From: Paraburkholderia caffeinilytica
GTDB taxonomy: Bacteria > Pseudomonadota > Gammaproteobacteria > Burkholderiales > Burkholderiaceae
Assembly: GCF_003368325.1 (NCBI RefSeq)
Contig: NZ_CP031467.1
Coordinates: forward strand, 62,001 to 126,000
Length of the DNA: 64,000 nt
Direction: 5' to 3'
A program made the translations under genes and the position numbers. Shown here in pieces: positions 44,723-54,008 of the stretch. The stretch's first letter is position 1. Each line of letters starts with the position of its first letter. The notes beneath the pieces are model-generated. The model worked only from the letters and a program-made list of their open reading frames with translations, ran no database searches and was not told the DNA's origin.

Positions 44723-45748
44723 CTAACGCCCGCTTGCTTCGCCCACAACCGTGCGCCCCGCTGGTTCCGCCCGCTTCGGCTCGCGATTCGACGACTCGGC
44801 GAACTGCCACGCAATGAGTCCGGGCACGAACATCAACAGATCGCGAATACGCCGCGCGCCCGCAAGCGCGAGGCAGGTGGACGGATCGAGCCCCAGCGCG
44901 CCGCCGATCAGAATGAAGCCGCCCTCCTGCACCCCCAGACCGCCCGGCACGAAGAAAGCCGCGCTGCTGATCGCCTGGATCAGCGATTCGATCACCACCG
45001 CCTCGACCAGCGTGACATGCACGCCGAGAAAGTACAGCGCGAGCCAGATTTCGAGCGACGTCAGGAAGCACTGCAGCGGTTGCCAGAAGAACAGATAGCG
45101 CAGCACCACGCCGCGCCGGCGCCAGATCAGCTTGATGGCCTGATCGATCTGGGCCGACTGCCCGACAAGCGTGGCGAGCTTGCCGCTCGTCATACGATTG
45201 AGCACGCGCGTGATGCGCTCGAACGGGTTGGCATGCTGCACGAGGGCGAACAGCACCAGCATCGGCGTCAGCACCACCACGCCCCACGCCAGTTGCCCGG
45301 CGAGCCGCAGCGTGTCGGAGTGCGCATGCGCGAACAGAAAACCGATGCCGACCATCGTGAACAGCAACTGGCTAATCACCGTCAACTGCATATCCACGAT
45401 GATGCTGCCGACCGCCGTGGAAGGCCGCACGCCCCAGCGCCTGAGCATCCGGAACGACACCACCTCGCCGCCGATACGCGCCACCGGCAACATGCAATTG
45501 ACGGATTCGCGCACCCAGACCAGATGCAGCATGCTGGCGATACCGGGCCGGTTCGCGCCGCGAATCAGCGAACGCCAGTCGCAGGCATTGGCGATCATCG
45601 GCAGCACGTGCGCGATCGCCGCCAGAAGGAGGCCGGCGCCCGCCGCGCGCAATGCGCCGAGCACCGCGCCGGGATTGTCCTGCCAGACCAGCCACAGCGA
45701 CACCAGTAAGCCGGCAAGCGCGGCAAGGCGGCCGAGATGCTTCATCAT
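44723..45748 (-). CDS. hpnL: Hopanoid-associated membrane protein HpnL
   Basis: An integral membrane protein of 341 residues related to the flippase part of lysylphosphatidylglycerol synthase (UPF0104). Seven to eight hydrophobic segments are visible. Conserved family patterns are GGEVVSFRML and FFVPGGLGVQEGGFI. HpnL proteins occur in hopanoid clusters and may move lipid intermediates across the membrane; no reaction is proven. Starts at ATG 45748 or 45778; 77 bp separate it from the upstream HpnI gene. Probably the last gene of hpnJ-hpnI-hpnL. Confidence 0.78.
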   Translation of the reverse strand: MMKHLGRLAALAGLLVSLWLVWQDNPGAVLGALRAAGAGLLLAAIAHVLPMIANACDWRSLIRGANRPGIASMLHLVWVRESVNCMLPVARIGGEVVSFRMLRRWGVRPSTAVGSIIVDMQLTVISQLLFTMVGIGFLFAHAHSDTLRLAGQLAWGVVVLTPMLVLFALVQHANPFERITRVLNRMTSGKLATLVGQSAQIDQAIKLIWRRRGVVLRYLFFWQPLQCFLTSLEIWLALYFLGVHVTLVEAVVIESLIQAISSAAFFVPGGLGVQEGGFILIGGALGLDPSTCLALAGARRIRDLLMFVPGLIAWQFAESSNREPKRAEPAGRTVVGEASGR

Positions 45749-45825
45749 GCGGCCACCCTTCGCGCGTGCTTCATGCACATTGCGTCATTCTCGCCGCTGC
45801 TTTCCCAATACCCTTGCATCATTGC

Positions 45826-47010
45826 TTAGCCAACCTGCTGTTCATCCGTCATTCCGTCCTGCGCCGCCGACAACAGGCCGTCGCCATCCACCTTGAAACT
45901 GAAACCGCGCCAGATCACGCGCGAGGACCAGAAACTCGCCACAAAAATCGAAAACGATACGATATCCCATAACGGCAACAGCCACAGGTCGCGGTGCGCC
46001 TGCCGCAACGCGCGATCGGACAGCAGCTTCAATACGAGCCGGGCGCAAACGGCGACTAGCGCAAGCGACCACGCCCACCATACGCCGCCCGAGAACGCGA
46101 CGGCGAGCAGCGCGAAGGCGAGCGGAAAAATCAGCACCGAGCCGAAATGGCCGAGCGGATCGATGCTGCGGATCGTGCGGCTCCAGCGCAGTTCATGCGC
46201 GATCAGTTTGGTCGCGCTGTTTTCAACGCAGGCATGCGAGATCGTGAACGGCGGAATCACCACTTTCTCGCCGATCATCCGCACGGCCTCGCCGATCGCG
46301 TGATCCTCGGCCAGGTGCTGCACGAACGGCGTGAAGCCGCCGATTTTTTCCAGCGTATCGCGTCGCATCGCGATAGTCTGCCCAAAGCAGGGACGCGCGA
46401 GACCGAGCGCAAGCCCCGTCACCACGCCGGGCAGGAACTGGTAGTTGGTGGCCTTGGCCGACAGTCGCGGCCAGAAACCGGGATCGGGTGCGCCGCGGTA
46501 CACGCAGGTGACGAGACCGACGCCGGGTTTCTGCAATTCGCCGATCACATTGCGCAGATAATCCGGCCCGACACTTACGTCGCTGTCGGCGAACACCAGC
46601 ACGTCGTGCCGGGCCTGCGGCAGCATATTGAGGATGTTGCTGATCTTGCGGTTCGGACCGTAGAGCCGCGCATCGGCGACCACGGTAATGTCCGCTTCCG
46701 GATGCAGCCGCCGCAGATCGTCGACGGCTTGCAAGGCGGGGTCGGCGCAATCGTGCACGCCGAACAGGAATTGCACGGGGCCTGGATAGTCCTGCTGGCA
46801 GAAACTCGACAGATTGGTGAGCAGCGCCCATTCGTTGCCGTGCAACGGCTTGACGATCGTGACCGGCGGGAAACTGGTCGGCTCGGACACCGCTCTCGCG
46901 AAGAACCGGCCGATCAGGGCGCCCGCCAGCACCGTGTAGGCGATGCCGAAAACTGCCGCCGCCGCGCACGCATAGGCCAGCGTGACGGCGAGCAGATGCA
47001 CGGCGCTCAC
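45826..47010 (-). CDS. hpnI: HpnI hopanoid glycosyltransferase, second copy
   Basis: A membrane-linked family-2 glycosyltransferase of 394 residues, related to the copy at 40399. Motifs are VTIVKPLHGNEWAL, NRKISNILNML, FADSDVSVGPDYL and HELRWSRTIRSIDP; C-terminal membrane spans follow. It would add N-acetylglucosamine to bacteriohopanetetrol. It starts with GTG at 47010 overlapping the hpnJ stop by four bases (GTGA), which places it in the hpnJ operon and supports the name hpnI for this copy. Confidence 0.85.
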   Translation of the reverse strand: MSAVHLLAVTLAYACAAAAVFGIAYTVLAGALIGRFFARAVSEPTSFPPVTIVKPLHGNEWALLTNLSSFCQQDYPGPVQFLFGVHDCADPALQAVDDLRRLHPEADITVVADARLYGPNRKISNILNMLPQARHDVLVFADSDVSVGPDYLRNVIGELQKPGVGLVTCVYRGAPDPGFWPRLSAKATNYQFLPGVVTGLALGLARPCFGQTIAMRRDTLEKIGGFTPFVQHLAEDHAIGEAVRMIGEKVVIPPFTISHACVENSATKLIAHELRWSRTIRSIDPLGHFGSVLIFPLAFALLAVAFSGGVWWAWSLALVAVCARLVLKLLSDRALRQAHRDLWLLPLWDIVSFSIFVASFWSSRVIWRGFSFKVDGDGLLSAAQDGMTDEQQVG

Positions 47011-48428
47011 GCCTGGTGGGCGCGCAGGAAGCGGAAGAATTCGACGCCTTCGCGCAGGCGCCGTTTCATCATGTCCCAGCTCGTGAGCATCTCGCGCAGA
47101 ATTTCCCAGATCTTCGACGGACGGAAATAGAAGCGCTTATAGAAGTTCTCGAGCTGGTGGTAGATCTCGTCACGCGACAGATGCGGATAGCCGATCGCCG
47201 CGAGCTGCACGCCCGACTTGCTGACGAGGTTGATGACCTTGTTCTCTTCCAGCCAACCGTTCTCGACCGCCTGGTTGTAGAGCGTCGTGCCGGGATAGGG
47301 CGCTGCGAGCGACACCTGGATCGTATGCGGATTGATTTCCTTCGCGTACTCGATGGTCTTCTGGATCGTGTCCTGCGTCTCGCCGGGCAGGCCGAGAATG
47401 AAGGTGCCGTGAATCTTGATGCCGAGCTTGCGGCAATCTTCGCTGAAGCGGCGGGCGATGTCGGTGCGCAGGCCCTTCTTGATGTTCAGCAGGATCTGGT
47501 CGTCGCCCGATTCATAGCCGACCAGCAGCAGGCGCAGGCCGTTTTCCTTCATGATCTTAAGCGTCGCGTACGGCACGTTCGCCTTCGCGTTGCAGGACCA
47601 CGTCACACCGAGTTTGCCGAGGCCGCGGGCGATTTCTTCGACGCGCGGCTTGAAGTCGGTGAAGGTGTCGTCGTCGAACATGATCTCCTTGACTTCGGGC
47701 ATGTTGTCGCGAATCCACTTCACTTCCTCGAGCACGTTCTCGACCGAGCGCGTGCGGTAGCGATGCCCGCCCACCGTTTGCGGCCACAGGCAGAACGTGC
47801 ATTTCGAGCGGCAGCCGCGGCCCGTGTAGATCGACACGTACGGGTGCTTCAGATAGCCGATGAAATAGTTGTCGATCTTCAGATCGCGCTTGTAGACGGG
47901 CGCCACGAACGGCAACTCGTCCATGTTCTCCAGGATCGGGCGCGCTTCGTTGTGCTCGATCGAGCCGTCCGCCGCGCGATAGCTCAGGCCCTTGATGCCG
48001 GCGAACGGCTTGCCCTCGGCGATTTCCTGGCAGGTGAAGTCGAATTCCTCGCGGCAGACGAAATCGATCGCCTCGCTCGCGGTCAGCGAATTGTGCGGAT
48101 CGACCGCGACCTTCGCGCCGACCATGCCGATCAGCACCGAAGGCTTGCGCTTCTTCAGGTCCTCGGCAAACAGGGCGTCGGTAGGAAAGGACGGGGTGCT
48201 GGTGTGAATCACCACCAGGTCATATTGCTGTGCTATGTCGAGCGATGCGTCGACGGACAGGCCGTCGGCGGGAGCGTCGAGTACGCGGCTGTCGGGGACG
48301 AGTGCGGCGGGCTGCGCGAGCCACGTCGGATACCAGAACGAGCGCACTTCACGCTTGGCCTGGTAGCGCGAACCCGCGCCACCGTCGAAGCCATCGTACG
48401 ACGGCGCTTGCAAGAAGAGGGTTTTCAT
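47007..48428 (-). CDS. hpnJ: Radical SAM protein HpnJ of hopanoid tailoring
   Basis: A B12-binding-domain radical SAM enzyme of 473 residues. The N-terminal cobalamin-type domain covers about residues 20-160 (SVDASLDIAQQYDLVVIHTSTPSF). The radical SAM domain has the cluster motif CRSKCTFC at about residue 208, then MFDDDTFTDFKPRVEEIARGL. In Burkholderia HpnJ contracts the glucosamine ring of the hopanoid to the cyclitol ether. It is the first gene of hpnJ-hpnI-hpnL; a PmrA-like box lies 109 bp upstream. Confidence 0.93.
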   Translation of the reverse strand: MKTLFLQAPSYDGFDGGAGSRYQAKREVRSFWYPTWLAQPAALVPDSRVLDAPADGLSVDASLDIAQQYDLVVIHTSTPSFPTDALFAEDLKKRKPSVLIGMVGAKVAVDPHNSLTASEAIDFVCREEFDFTCQEIAEGKPFAGIKGLSYRAADGSIEHNEARPILENMDELPFVAPVYKRDLKIDNYFIGYLKHPYVSIYTGRGCRSKCTFCLWPQTVGGHRYRTRSVENVLEEVKWIRDNMPEVKEIMFDDDTFTDFKPRVEEIARGLGKLGVTWSCNAKANVPYATLKIMKENGLRLLLVGYESGDDQILLNIKKGLRTDIARRFSEDCRKLGIKIHGTFILGLPGETQDTIQKTIEYAKEINPHTIQVSLAAPYPGTTLYNQAVENGWLEENKVINLVSKSGVQLAAIGYPHLSRDEIYHQLENFYKRFYFRPSKIWEILREMLTSWDMMKRRLREGVEFFRFLRAHQA

Positions 48429-48827
48429 GGATGCTCCAGCAAGCCTTTGATCGGCGCTTTCAGTTTTCTGTCGGAAAACTATCGGAACTGTTGCCCGCGG
48501 GGATACGGGAGATCGCGCAAATACTACGGAGCAAAGCTGAAGGAAACCTTAAGGAAAATACTCCCGGCCCGCGTCGTTCCATATGGTGAATACCGGCCTT
48601 CGCCCCGTTTGCGCATTGTATAGGTAAAACAGGTATCGATCGTGCCGCCGCCGCGTGTCGGCGCGCGACGTGGGTTGCTCTGCCAGGACGGCGAAAACGG
48701 AAGATCGAGCGGCCCAAATCCGCCATTGCGTCCAACCTGCTTTGATTGTGAGTTTTTATTCGTTCAGTTCAGCATGCGCATTGACTACATTGAGCGGTCA
48801 ATCAAACGATCATCACAGGACCAGTCA
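48429..48827. other. Divergent promoter region of hpnJ and the ABC transporter
   Basis: A 399-bp gap with no gene that I can support. It contains the PmrA-like box at 48537-48553. Near the right end lies ATTGACTACATTGAGCGGTCAATCA, where TTGA-N8-TTGA and GGTCAATCAAACGATC suggest regulator binding for the transporter genes. Confidence 0.6.
48537..48553. promoter_or_regulatory. PmrA-like box before hpnJ
   Basis: CTGAAG-GAAAC-CTTAAG, in the direction of hpnJ reading CTTAAG-N5-CTTCAG. The same 20-base stretch occurs at 42350-42369 before the PmrA-like regulator gene, which suggests that regulator controls hpnJIL. Confidence 0.65.
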
Positions 48828-49889
48828 ATGAGCATCCCGCGGGGCACGGCGCGCTTTTCGCATTCTTCGATTTCCTCACACCCGCGGCATGCGACACGTC
48901 TGCAAGCCGGCCTGAGCACGTTGCTGATGGCGGCAACGGCCACGCTCGCCCTCCTTGCACCGGGTATCGCACGCGCCGCACCGCCCGCCGAACTGAAACT
49001 CGACTACGCCTACTATTCGCCGGAAAGCCTCGTCATCAAGCGCAACGGCTGGCTCGAGCAGGAACTCGCGCCGCAGCACACCCAGGTCAAATGGGTGCTG
49101 AGCCTCGGCAGCAATCGCGCGCTCGAATATCTGAATAGCGGTGCAATCGACATCGGCTCGACGGCGGGTCTCGCCGCCGTGCTCGCCAAAGCCAATGGCA
49201 ATCCGATTCGCGCCGTGTATGTTTTCTCGCGCCCTGAATGGACCGCGCTCGTCGTACGGAAGGATTCGCCGGTCAAAACGCTCGCCGACCTGAAGGGCAA
49301 GAAGATCGCCGCCACCAAAGGCACGGACCCGTTCCTCTTCACGCTACGCGCGCTGCACACCGCGGGCCTCTCGCGCGACGACGTGGACATCGTCAATCTT
49401 CAGCACCCGGATGGGCGCACCGCGCTCGCCAACGGCCAGGTGGACGCCTGGGCCGGCCTCGATCCTCACATGGCGGCCGCGCAAATCGACGACGGCGCGA
49501 AGCTGCTCTATCGCAACGTCGACTTCAACACGTGGGGATTGCTGGACGCCCGCGAAGACTTCATCCGCGACCATCCCGAGACGCTCGCCCAGGTGCTGAA
49601 GGTGTACGAAAAAGCGCGCCTGTGGATCGCCGCGCATCCGGACGACACCGCGAAGATCGTCGCGGAAGAATCGAAGCTGTCGCTGCCGGTCGCGAGACTG
49701 CAACTGAGCCGCAACGATTTCAGTCATCCGCAGCCAGGCGCGCAGCAACTCGCCGCGCTGAAAGCCGCCGCGCCGATTCTCGTGCAGGAACAACTGGTGA
49801 AGCCGGGCACCGACCTGAATCAGGTCATCGACGCGTTGATCGATGTGAAGGCGGCGCAGCCCGTCATTGCCGCGAACGGCGGCCAGTGA
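48828..49889 (+). CDS. ABC transporter substrate-binding protein (sulfonate/nitrate type)
   Basis: A periplasmic binding protein of 353 residues. The signal peptide is about residues 24-50 (TLLMAATATLALLAPGIARA). The mature part resembles SsuA/TauA-like proteins: LDYAYYSPESLVIK, LNSGAIDIGSTAGLAAVLAKANG, VRKDSPVKTLADLKGKKIAATKGTDP. The substrate, such as an aliphatic sulfonate, taurine or a small organic nitrogen or carbon compound, is unknown. It is followed by a permease and an ATPase on the same strand. Start ATG 48828 follows AGGACC. Confidence 0.85.
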   Translation: MSIPRGTARFSHSSISSHPRHATRLQAGLSTLLMAATATLALLAPGIARAAPPAELKLDYAYYSPESLVIKRNGWLEQELAPQHTQVKWVLSLGSNRALEYLNSGAIDIGSTAGLAAVLAKANGNPIRAVYVFSRPEWTALVVRKDSPVKTLADLKGKKIAATKGTDPFLFTLRALHTAGLSRDDVDIVNLQHPDGRTALANGQVDAWAGLDPHMAAAQIDDGAKLLYRNVDFNTWGLLDAREDFIRDHPETLAQVLKVYEKARLWIAAHPDDTAKIVAEESKLSLPVARLQLSRNDFSHPQPGAQQLAALKAAAPILVQEQLVKPGTDLNQVIDALIDVKAAQPVIAANGGQ

Positions 49890-49933
49890 GCCGGCACGCC
49901 GCTCACTGCCCGGGAACTCGCTGATCGACACCC

Positions 49934-50797
49934 ATGGCTACCGACGAATCGCTCGCGCTCTATCGCGCGCCGCAAACCGCCGATGCAACGCGCATCGCGT
50001 CGGGCCCGCGTGATCCGCTCAGGCGCTGGCGCATCGCCGGGCTGATCCTGCCGATTGCCCTCCTTGCCGCGATCGAAGCACTGGTGCGCGCGTCGGTGTT
50101 GCCCGCGCACCTCGTTCCGGCGCCGAGCACGATTGCGGAAACACTGTGGCAACTGGGCGGCGAGCGTCTCGGCCGCCACATCGGCGCAAGCTCGCTGCGC
50201 GTACTCGCGGGTTTCGGCATGGGCTCGGCACTCGCCCTTCTGCTCGGCGCGGCAATGGGCTTGAGCCGCCGCCTCGACGCACTGCTCGATCCCGCGTTTC
50301 AGGCGCTGCGCGCGATTCCGTCGCTCGCCTGGGTGCCGATTCTGTTGCTGTGGATGGGCATCGACGAAGCGCCGAAAATCACCCTCGTCGCCATCGGCGC
50401 GTTTTTCCCGGTGCAATTGAGCGTCGTGGCCGGCATTCGCGGCGTCGACCGGAAGCTGATCGAACTCGGCGAAGTGAACCGTTTGAGCCCGCGGGCGCTG
50501 TTCACGCGCATCCTCCTGCCCGCGTCCTTGCCGCACATCTTCACCGGACTGCGCACCGGCCTGAGTCTCGCGTGGATGTTCATGGTCGCCGCCGAACTGA
50601 TCGCCGCCACCCGCGGCCTCGGTTATCTGCTGAGCGACGGCCGCGAAACCGGCCGGCCCGATCTCGTGTTCGGCGCGATCCTGTTGCTCGCGCTGCTCGG
50701 CAAGCTCAGCGACAGCATCCTGAAAGCGATCGAAACGCGCGTGCTGTCATGGCGCGACACCGCGAGCGAGCGGTCTTCCTCACGAGGCATGCGTTGA
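49934..50797 (+). CDS. ABC transporter permease (SsuC/TauC type)
   Basis: An inner-membrane permease of 287 residues with about six spans. It carries the EAA-type loop GVDRKLIELGEVNRLSPRALFTRILLPASLPHIFTGLR that contacts the ATPase. The spans include AGLILPIALLAAIEAL and GMGSALALLLGAAMG. It lies 44 bp after the binding protein gene and overlaps the ATPase gene. The type matches the sulfonate/nitrate/taurine family. Confidence 0.88.
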   Translation: MATDESLALYRAPQTADATRIASGPRDPLRRWRIAGLILPIALLAAIEALVRASVLPAHLVPAPSTIAETLWQLGGERLGRHIGASSLRVLAGFGMGSALALLLGAAMGLSRRLDALLDPAFQALRAIPSLAWVPILLLWMGIDEAPKITLVAIGAFFPVQLSVVAGIRGVDRKLIELGEVNRLSPRALFTRILLPASLPHIFTGLRTGLSLAWMFMVAAELIAATRGLGYLLSDGRETGRPDLVFGAILLLALLGKLSDSILKAIETRVLSWRDTASERSSSRGMR

Positions 50798-51591
50798 ACG
50801 CGGCAGATCCTTCCACCCAGCCGCCCCTGCTTCAGGTTCGCGCGATGAGCAAACGCTACGAAGCGCGCGCGGTGCTCGAACGCGTGACGTTCGATATCAG
50901 GCGCGGGGAGATCGTGAGTCTGGTCGGCCCGAGCGGCTGTGGCAAGAGCACGCTGCTGCGCGTGCTGGCCGGTCTCGATCGCGACTTCGAGGGGGACATT
51001 CTGCTCGACGGACTGGTGCAAGCCGGCCCGTCGCCCCGCCTCGGCGTGATTTTTCAGGAGCCCCGCCTGCTGCCGTGGTTGAGCGTGGCCGACAACGTCG
51101 CGTTTTCCGCGGGTCCACGAAGAGGCACGGACCCGCGTGTGGGCCGGCTGCTCGACGAGGTCGGTCTGGCCGGCACGGGCGCGGTGCTGCCCAAGCAGCT
51201 TTCGGGCGGCATGGCGCAGCGGGTGGCGCTCGCGCGTGGCCTGTTCTCGCAGCCGGACCTGTTGCTGCTCGACGAGCCGTTCAGCGCCGTCGACGCAATG
51301 ACCCGCATGCGTCTGCAGGACCTGTTGCTGTCTCTGACCCGCGCGCACGGCACGGCGGCGCTGATCGTCACGCACGATCTGGACGAAGCGCTCTATCTGT
51401 CCGATCGCGTCCTGCTGCTCGATATGGCGGACCAGCATGGCGCCGGACGGCTGGTGCGCGACATCGTCATTGCCGCACCGCATCCGCGCGGCCGGCGCGA
51501 CAGCGCGCTCGCCGGCGTGCGAGACGAATTGCTCGATGGGATGGATGCGGCGCGCGACGCTTACGCAGAACCCGACGCGCGTCTTGCCTGA
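50794..51591 (+). CDS. ABC transporter ATP-binding protein
   Basis: The ATPase of the transporter, 265 residues. Walker A is GPSGCGKST at about residue 45, the signature is LSGGMAQRVALARG, Walker B is LLLLDEPFSAVD and the switch His is in VTHDLDEAL. The start is taken as TTG 50794, overlapping the permease stop by four bases; ATG 50749 inside the permease gene is the alternative. The C-terminal RDSALAGVRDELLDGM is usual for SsuB-like proteins. Confidence 0.88.
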   Translation: MNAADPSTQPPLLQVRAMSKRYEARAVLERVTFDIRRGEIVSLVGPSGCGKSTLLRVLAGLDRDFEGDILLDGLVQAGPSPRLGVIFQEPRLLPWLSVADNVAFSAGPRRGTDPRVGRLLDEVGLAGTGAVLPKQLSGGMAQRVALARGLFSQPDLLLLDEPFSAVDAMTRMRLQDLLLSLTRAHGTAALIVTHDLDEALYLSDRVLLLDMADQHGAGRLVRDIVIAAPHPRGRRDSALAGVRDELLDGMDAARDAYAEPDARLA

Positions 51592-51673
51592 GAAGCGCGA
51601 GCGAATCGCCCTTGCCCCTCAGAAGTTCTGCCGGCCGGCCCGCCCGCCCGCGCGTGCGGACCGGTTACTGACG

Positions 51674-51877
51674 TCACACTGGCTTGATGTCCGCCGCCTG
51701 CTTGCCCTTCGGTCCCTGCTTGATTTCGAAGCTGACCTTCTGGTTTTCCTGCAGCGATTTGAACCCCTCGCTGCGAATTTCCGAGAAATGGGCAAACAGA
51801 TCTTCGCCACCGTCGTCCGGTGTGATAAAGCCAAAGCCCTTTGCATCATTGAACCACTTCACTGTACCGGTTGGCAT
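51674..51877 (-). CDS. Cold-shock domain protein
   Basis: A 67-residue nucleic-acid-binding protein with one cold-shock domain. RNP1 is GFGFI in [19 protein letters not shown] and RNP2 is DLFAHFS. Such proteins act as RNA chaperones in cold or normal growth. It starts at ATG 51877 after GAGGAATCG and is divergent from the aldehyde dehydrogenase gene. Confidence 0.96.
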   Translation of the reverse strand: MPTGTVKWFNDAKGFGFITPDDGGEDLFAHFSEIRSEGFKSLQENQKVSFEIKQGPKGKQAADIKPV

Positions 51878-52282
51878 GTCGATTCCTCGTTTGCACCTTG
51901 GTTGATCGGGTTGCATTCACCGCCGTTTCGCCTGCCGCTTTCGACCGCTGCTTTCGACCGCTGCATGGCGTGCAGTTTTTTACCTGCTCGATGCGCGGTC
52001 CCATGCGGCCGGCTCCCGCCGGTTCCTGCTACCACTGCTTGACTTTACGCCTGTTTGCGCGGCGCCGCTCAGGCGGCCGCTTCTATGTTTCCGTGTTTCC
52101 ATGCCGCGGCAAGCGGAGCAGCAAAGGCCGTGCCGCGCCTCGCCCGCAGGGCCGGCGCCGATGCGATCGCGCGCAATCAGATAAGATAATTGGTATCGGC
52201 AGTCCATCCTTGGCCGCGCAGCGTCAGCCCAATGCGTCGCGACCGCGCGACCTGTCGTTCTCCCCATTTACAGGAACCCAGC
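51878..52282. other. Divergent upstream region of the cold-shock and aldehyde dehydrogenase genes
   Basis: 405 bp with no gene I can support. It should contain the leader of the cold-shock mRNA on the minus strand. TTTCGACCGCTGCTTTCGACCGCTGC at 51948-51965 is an imperfect direct repeat. No clear cold-shock regulatory box could be proved by eye. Confidence 0.5.
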
Positions 52283-53728
52283 ATGGCCACCTCGAGCTAT
52301 ACCGACACCCGTCTTCTGATCAACGGCGAGTGGTGCGACGCCGCCAGCGGCAAAACCCTCGACGTCGTCAATCCTGCCACCGGCAAGGCCATCGGCAAGG
52401 TGGCTCACGCCGGCATCGCCGATCTGGACCGCGCGCTGGCCGCCGCACAGCGCGGCTTCGAAGCGTGGCGCAAGATTCCGTCCAACGAGCGCGCCACCAC
52501 CATGCGCAAGGCCGCCGCGCTGGTGCGCGAACGTGCTTCCGACATCGCCCGTCTGATGACCCAGGAACAGGGCAAGCCGTTCGCCGAGGCGCGCGTCGAA
52601 GTGCTGTCCGCGGCGGACATCATCGAGTGGTTCGCCGACGAAGGCCGCCGCGTCTACGGCCGGGTCGTGCCGCCGCGCAATCTGGCGGCGCAGCAAACGG
52701 TGCTCAAGGAACCGATCGGCCCGGTCGCCGCCTTCACGCCGTGGAATTTCCCGGTCAATCAGGTGGTGCGCAAGCTGAGCGCGGCGCTCGCGTGCGGCTG
52801 CTCGTTCCTCGTCAAGGCGCCGGAAGAAACCCCGGCGTCGCCGGCGGCGCTGCTGCAGGCGTTCGTCGAAGCCGGCGTGCCGGCCGGTACGGTCGGCCTC
52901 GTGTTCGGCGATCCGGCGGAAATCTCCAGCTACCTGATTGCGCATCCGGTGATCCGCAAGGTCACGTTCACCGGCTCGACGCCGGTCGGCAAGCAGTTGG
53001 CCGCGCTGGCCGGCACGCACATGAAGCGCGCGACGATGGAACTGGGCGGTCATGCGCCGGTGATCGTCGCCGAAGACGCTGACGTGGCGCTGGCCGTCAA
53101 GGCCGCGGGCGGCGCGAAGTTCCGCAATGCAGGCCAGGTCTGCATCTCGCCGACGCGCTTTCTGGTCCATAACAGCATCCGCGAAGAATTCGCCGCGGCG
53201 CTTGTCAAACATGCCGAAAGCCTCAAGCTCGGCGACGGTCTTGAGGAAGGCACCACCCTGGGGCCGCTTGCCAACGCACGCCGTCTCACGGCGATGAGCA
53301 AGGTGCTCGACGACGCGCGCAAGACGGGCGCCACGATCGCGACGGGCGGCGAACGCGTGGGCTCGGAAGGCAACTTCTTTGCGCCGACCGTGCTGACCAA
53401 CGTGTCGCTCGAATCGGACGTCTTCAACAACGAGCCGTTCGGCCCGATTGCCGCGATCCGCGGTTTCGACACGCTCGAAGAAGCGATCGCCGAGTCGAAC
53501 CGTCTGCCGTATGGTCTCGCCGGGTATGCGTTCACGAAGTCGTTCCGCAACGTGCATCTGCTGTCGCAACAGATGGAAGTGGGCATGCTGTGGATCAATC
53601 AGCCTGCCGCGCCGTGGCCGGAAATGCCGTTTGGCGGCGTGAAGGACTCGGGCTATGGATCGGAAGGTGGTCCGGAAGCGATGGAAGGCTATCTGGTCAC
53701 CAAGGCCGTGTCGGTGATGGCGGTTTAA
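52283..53728 (+). CDS. NAD(P)-dependent aldehyde dehydrogenase (semialdehyde type)
   Basis: An aldehyde dehydrogenase of 481 residues in the succinate/2-oxoglutarate semialdehyde group. The cofactor motif is [10 protein letters not shown], the general base Glu lies in [10 protein letters not shown], and the catalytic Cys in [11 protein letters not shown]. The N-terminal [24 protein letters not shown] is typical. The substrate cannot be fixed; succinate semialdehyde or 2-oxoglutarate semialdehyde are likely. Start ATG 52283 follows CAGGAA. It stands alone. Confidence 0.88.
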   Translation: MATSSYTDTRLLINGEWCDAASGKTLDVVNPATGKAIGKVAHAGIADLDRALAAAQRGFEAWRKIPSNERATTMRKAAALVRERASDIARLMTQEQGKPFAEARVEVLSAADIIEWFADEGRRVYGRVVPPRNLAAQQTVLKEPIGPVAAFTPWNFPVNQVVRKLSAALACGCSFLVKAPEETPASPAALLQAFVEAGVPAGTVGLVFGDPAEISSYLIAHPVIRKVTFTGSTPVGKQLAALAGTHMKRATMELGGHAPVIVAEDADVALAVKAAGGAKFRNAGQVCISPTRFLVHNSIREEFAAALVKHAESLKLGDGLEEGTTLGPLANARRLTAMSKVLDDARKTGATIATGGERVGSEGNFFAPTVLTNVSLESDVFNNEPFGPIAAIRGFDTLEEAIAESNRLPYGLAGYAFTKSFRNVHLLSQQMEVGMLWINQPAAPWPEMPFGGVKDSGYGSEGGPEAMEGYLVTKAVSVMAV

Positions 53729-53763
53729 GGTTCTTCAGGACGCCGTCGGCTTTCAGGCTTTCA

Positions 53764-53786
53764 GGGCACGGTTTCCGACCGTGCCC
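53764..53786. terminator. Hairpin after the aldehyde dehydrogenase gene
   Basis: GGGCACGGT-TTCCG-ACCGTGCCC, 35 bp after the stop codon. It is a stable nine-pair stem; no long T-run follows, so the termination role is probable but not certain. Confidence 0.55.
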
Positions 53787-54008
53787 GGCTGATTGATCGC
53801 GGCGTGATCGATGCGCGTGACCGCTCTGTGTGATCGCGCCGTGATCGCTGTGCCAGGTTCGCGAGCGCTCGTTCGCGGACCTTTTTTATTTATCGCGCGA
53901 AACCCCGCGAATCGCTCGTTGAGTCCTTCGTGATTCGCGCTCGTTCGCTTCGTTCGGCCCATTCTTCGTTTTATGATGCGCGGTCATACAACGAAAATCC
54001 GCTTCGTC

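Noticed and set aside
51871..53082. 403-codon plus-strand frame across the cold-shock promoter and aldehyde dehydrogenase
   Set aside because: Overlaps the aldehyde dehydrogenase in another frame; its product is Arg-rich and random-looking.
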